Positions 6,771 to 7,074 of a stretch of DNA of 7,074 nt are shown one piece after another. The stretch is from positions 1 to 7,074 of the forward strand of contig CAKZZH010000069.1 of NCBI GenBank assembly GCA_937885345.1, written 5' to 3'. Numbering within the stretch: position 1 is the first letter of the stretch; each line of letters opens with the position of its first letter. Position numbers and translations under genes: made by a program. Origin of the DNA: an uncultured Lachnospiraceae bacterium. Lineage in GTDB: Bacteria > Bacillota > Clostridia > Lachnospirales > Lachnospiraceae. The notes beneath the pieces were generated by a model. The model searched no databases, was not told where the DNA came from, and worked only from the letters and a program-made list of their open reading frames with translations.

Positions 6771-7074
6771 CTAGCGGAAATTTTCTTCCTCGTAGCATTT
6801 CATTGTTTCAAGAACATCTGTCATGCAGGATTCTATTCTTCTGATTGGAATTGAACAGAAAATTTCTACAAGTTCTCTGTCCAGCTGGCTTCCGGCGCAT
6901 AACTTTAATTCTGCAATGGCGTCTTCATACGGAAGGCTTGCCTTGTAAGAGCGGTTCATCGTAAGGGCAGAGTAGGTATCTGCAATGGCGATTATACGTG
7001 ATTCAATCGGGATTTCGCTGCTGGCAAGGTGGTAGTAGCCGCTGCCATCCACGCGTTCGTGGTGGTATTTAATC
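6771..7074 (-). CDS. HD-GYP domain protein (probable cyclic-di-GMP phosphodiesterase), C-terminal fragment
   Basis: One hundred codons of a gene that runs in from beyond the right edge. The visible part begins IKYHHERVDGSGYYHL, the HHE-x-x-DGSGYP signature of HD-GYP domains with Tyr in place of the usual Pro. It continues with IPIESRIIAIADTYSALT, the RSYK element and an AGSQLDRELVEIF segment, all in the expected order. HD-GYP proteins hydrolyse the second messenger cyclic di-GMP in the cytoplasm, usually joined to an N-terminal sensor, receiver or GGDEF domain; that part is not in the window. The HD metal-binding dyad would lie just upstream and cannot be checked. A GTG at 7050-7052 could be taken as a start but lies inside the catalytic signature, so it is not the real one. 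The stop is 31 bases before the solute-binding protein gene, suggesting one transcript. Confidence 0.88.
   Translation of the reverse strand, partial: IKYHHERVDGSGYYHLASSEIPIESRIIAIADTYSALTMNRSYKASLPYEDAIAELKLCAGSQLDRELVEIFCSIPIRRIESCMTDVLETMKCYEEENFR

Noticed and set aside
6771..7052. A small independent 93-residue gene starting at GTG 7052
   Set aside because: The codons before it (IKYHHER) complete the HD-GYP signature in the same frame, so it is the tail of a larger gene cut by the window edge.

Overview
The window reads best as a metagenomic contig that joins pieces of three unrelated bacterial genomes. All coding is on the minus strand. The phylum calls below come from recognising protein sequence by eye and are inference. 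The mixture (Bacteroidota of Prevotella type, Lachnospiraceae of Butyrivibrio/Roseburia type, Treponema) would suit a rumen or gut community.

Block A (1 to about 189) is the C-terminal part of ribosomal protein L24 with a Bacteroidota-like sequence. It meets block B inside a stretch of about 19 bases (about 171-189) that makes good sense both as L24 and, in another frame, as motif VI of a UvrD-type helicase.

Block B (about 171 to 4883) is a Firmicutes/Lachnospiraceae-like gene train. In transcription order it holds the end of dnaK, dnaJ, gltX and a UvrD/PcrA-family helicase. Spacing is 6, 46 and 5 bases, so it looks like one transcript: a chaperone operon running into a tRNA synthetase and a DNA helicase. 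Both end genes are cut by the joins: dnaK keeps only about 88 C-terminal residues, and the helicase loses everything after motif VI.

Block C (about 4866 to 7074) looks spirochaetal (Treponema-like). In transcription order it holds the C-terminal end of an HD-GYP cyclic-di-GMP phosphodiesterase (running off the right edge), a membrane-anchored family-1 type solute-binding protein, a 101-base gap with a good sigma-70-like promoter, and the N-terminal third of cysS. The cysS frame runs without a stop into the dnaK tail, giving a false 257-codon CysS-DnaK reading frame joined at a shared LDELKA-coding stretch.

No RNA genes, insertion sequences, CRISPR arrays or obvious terminators were seen. Every intergenic gap is 101 bases or shorter. 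I did not find a credible new biological system. The most important observation is that two chimeric joins could be mistaken for novel gene fusions.
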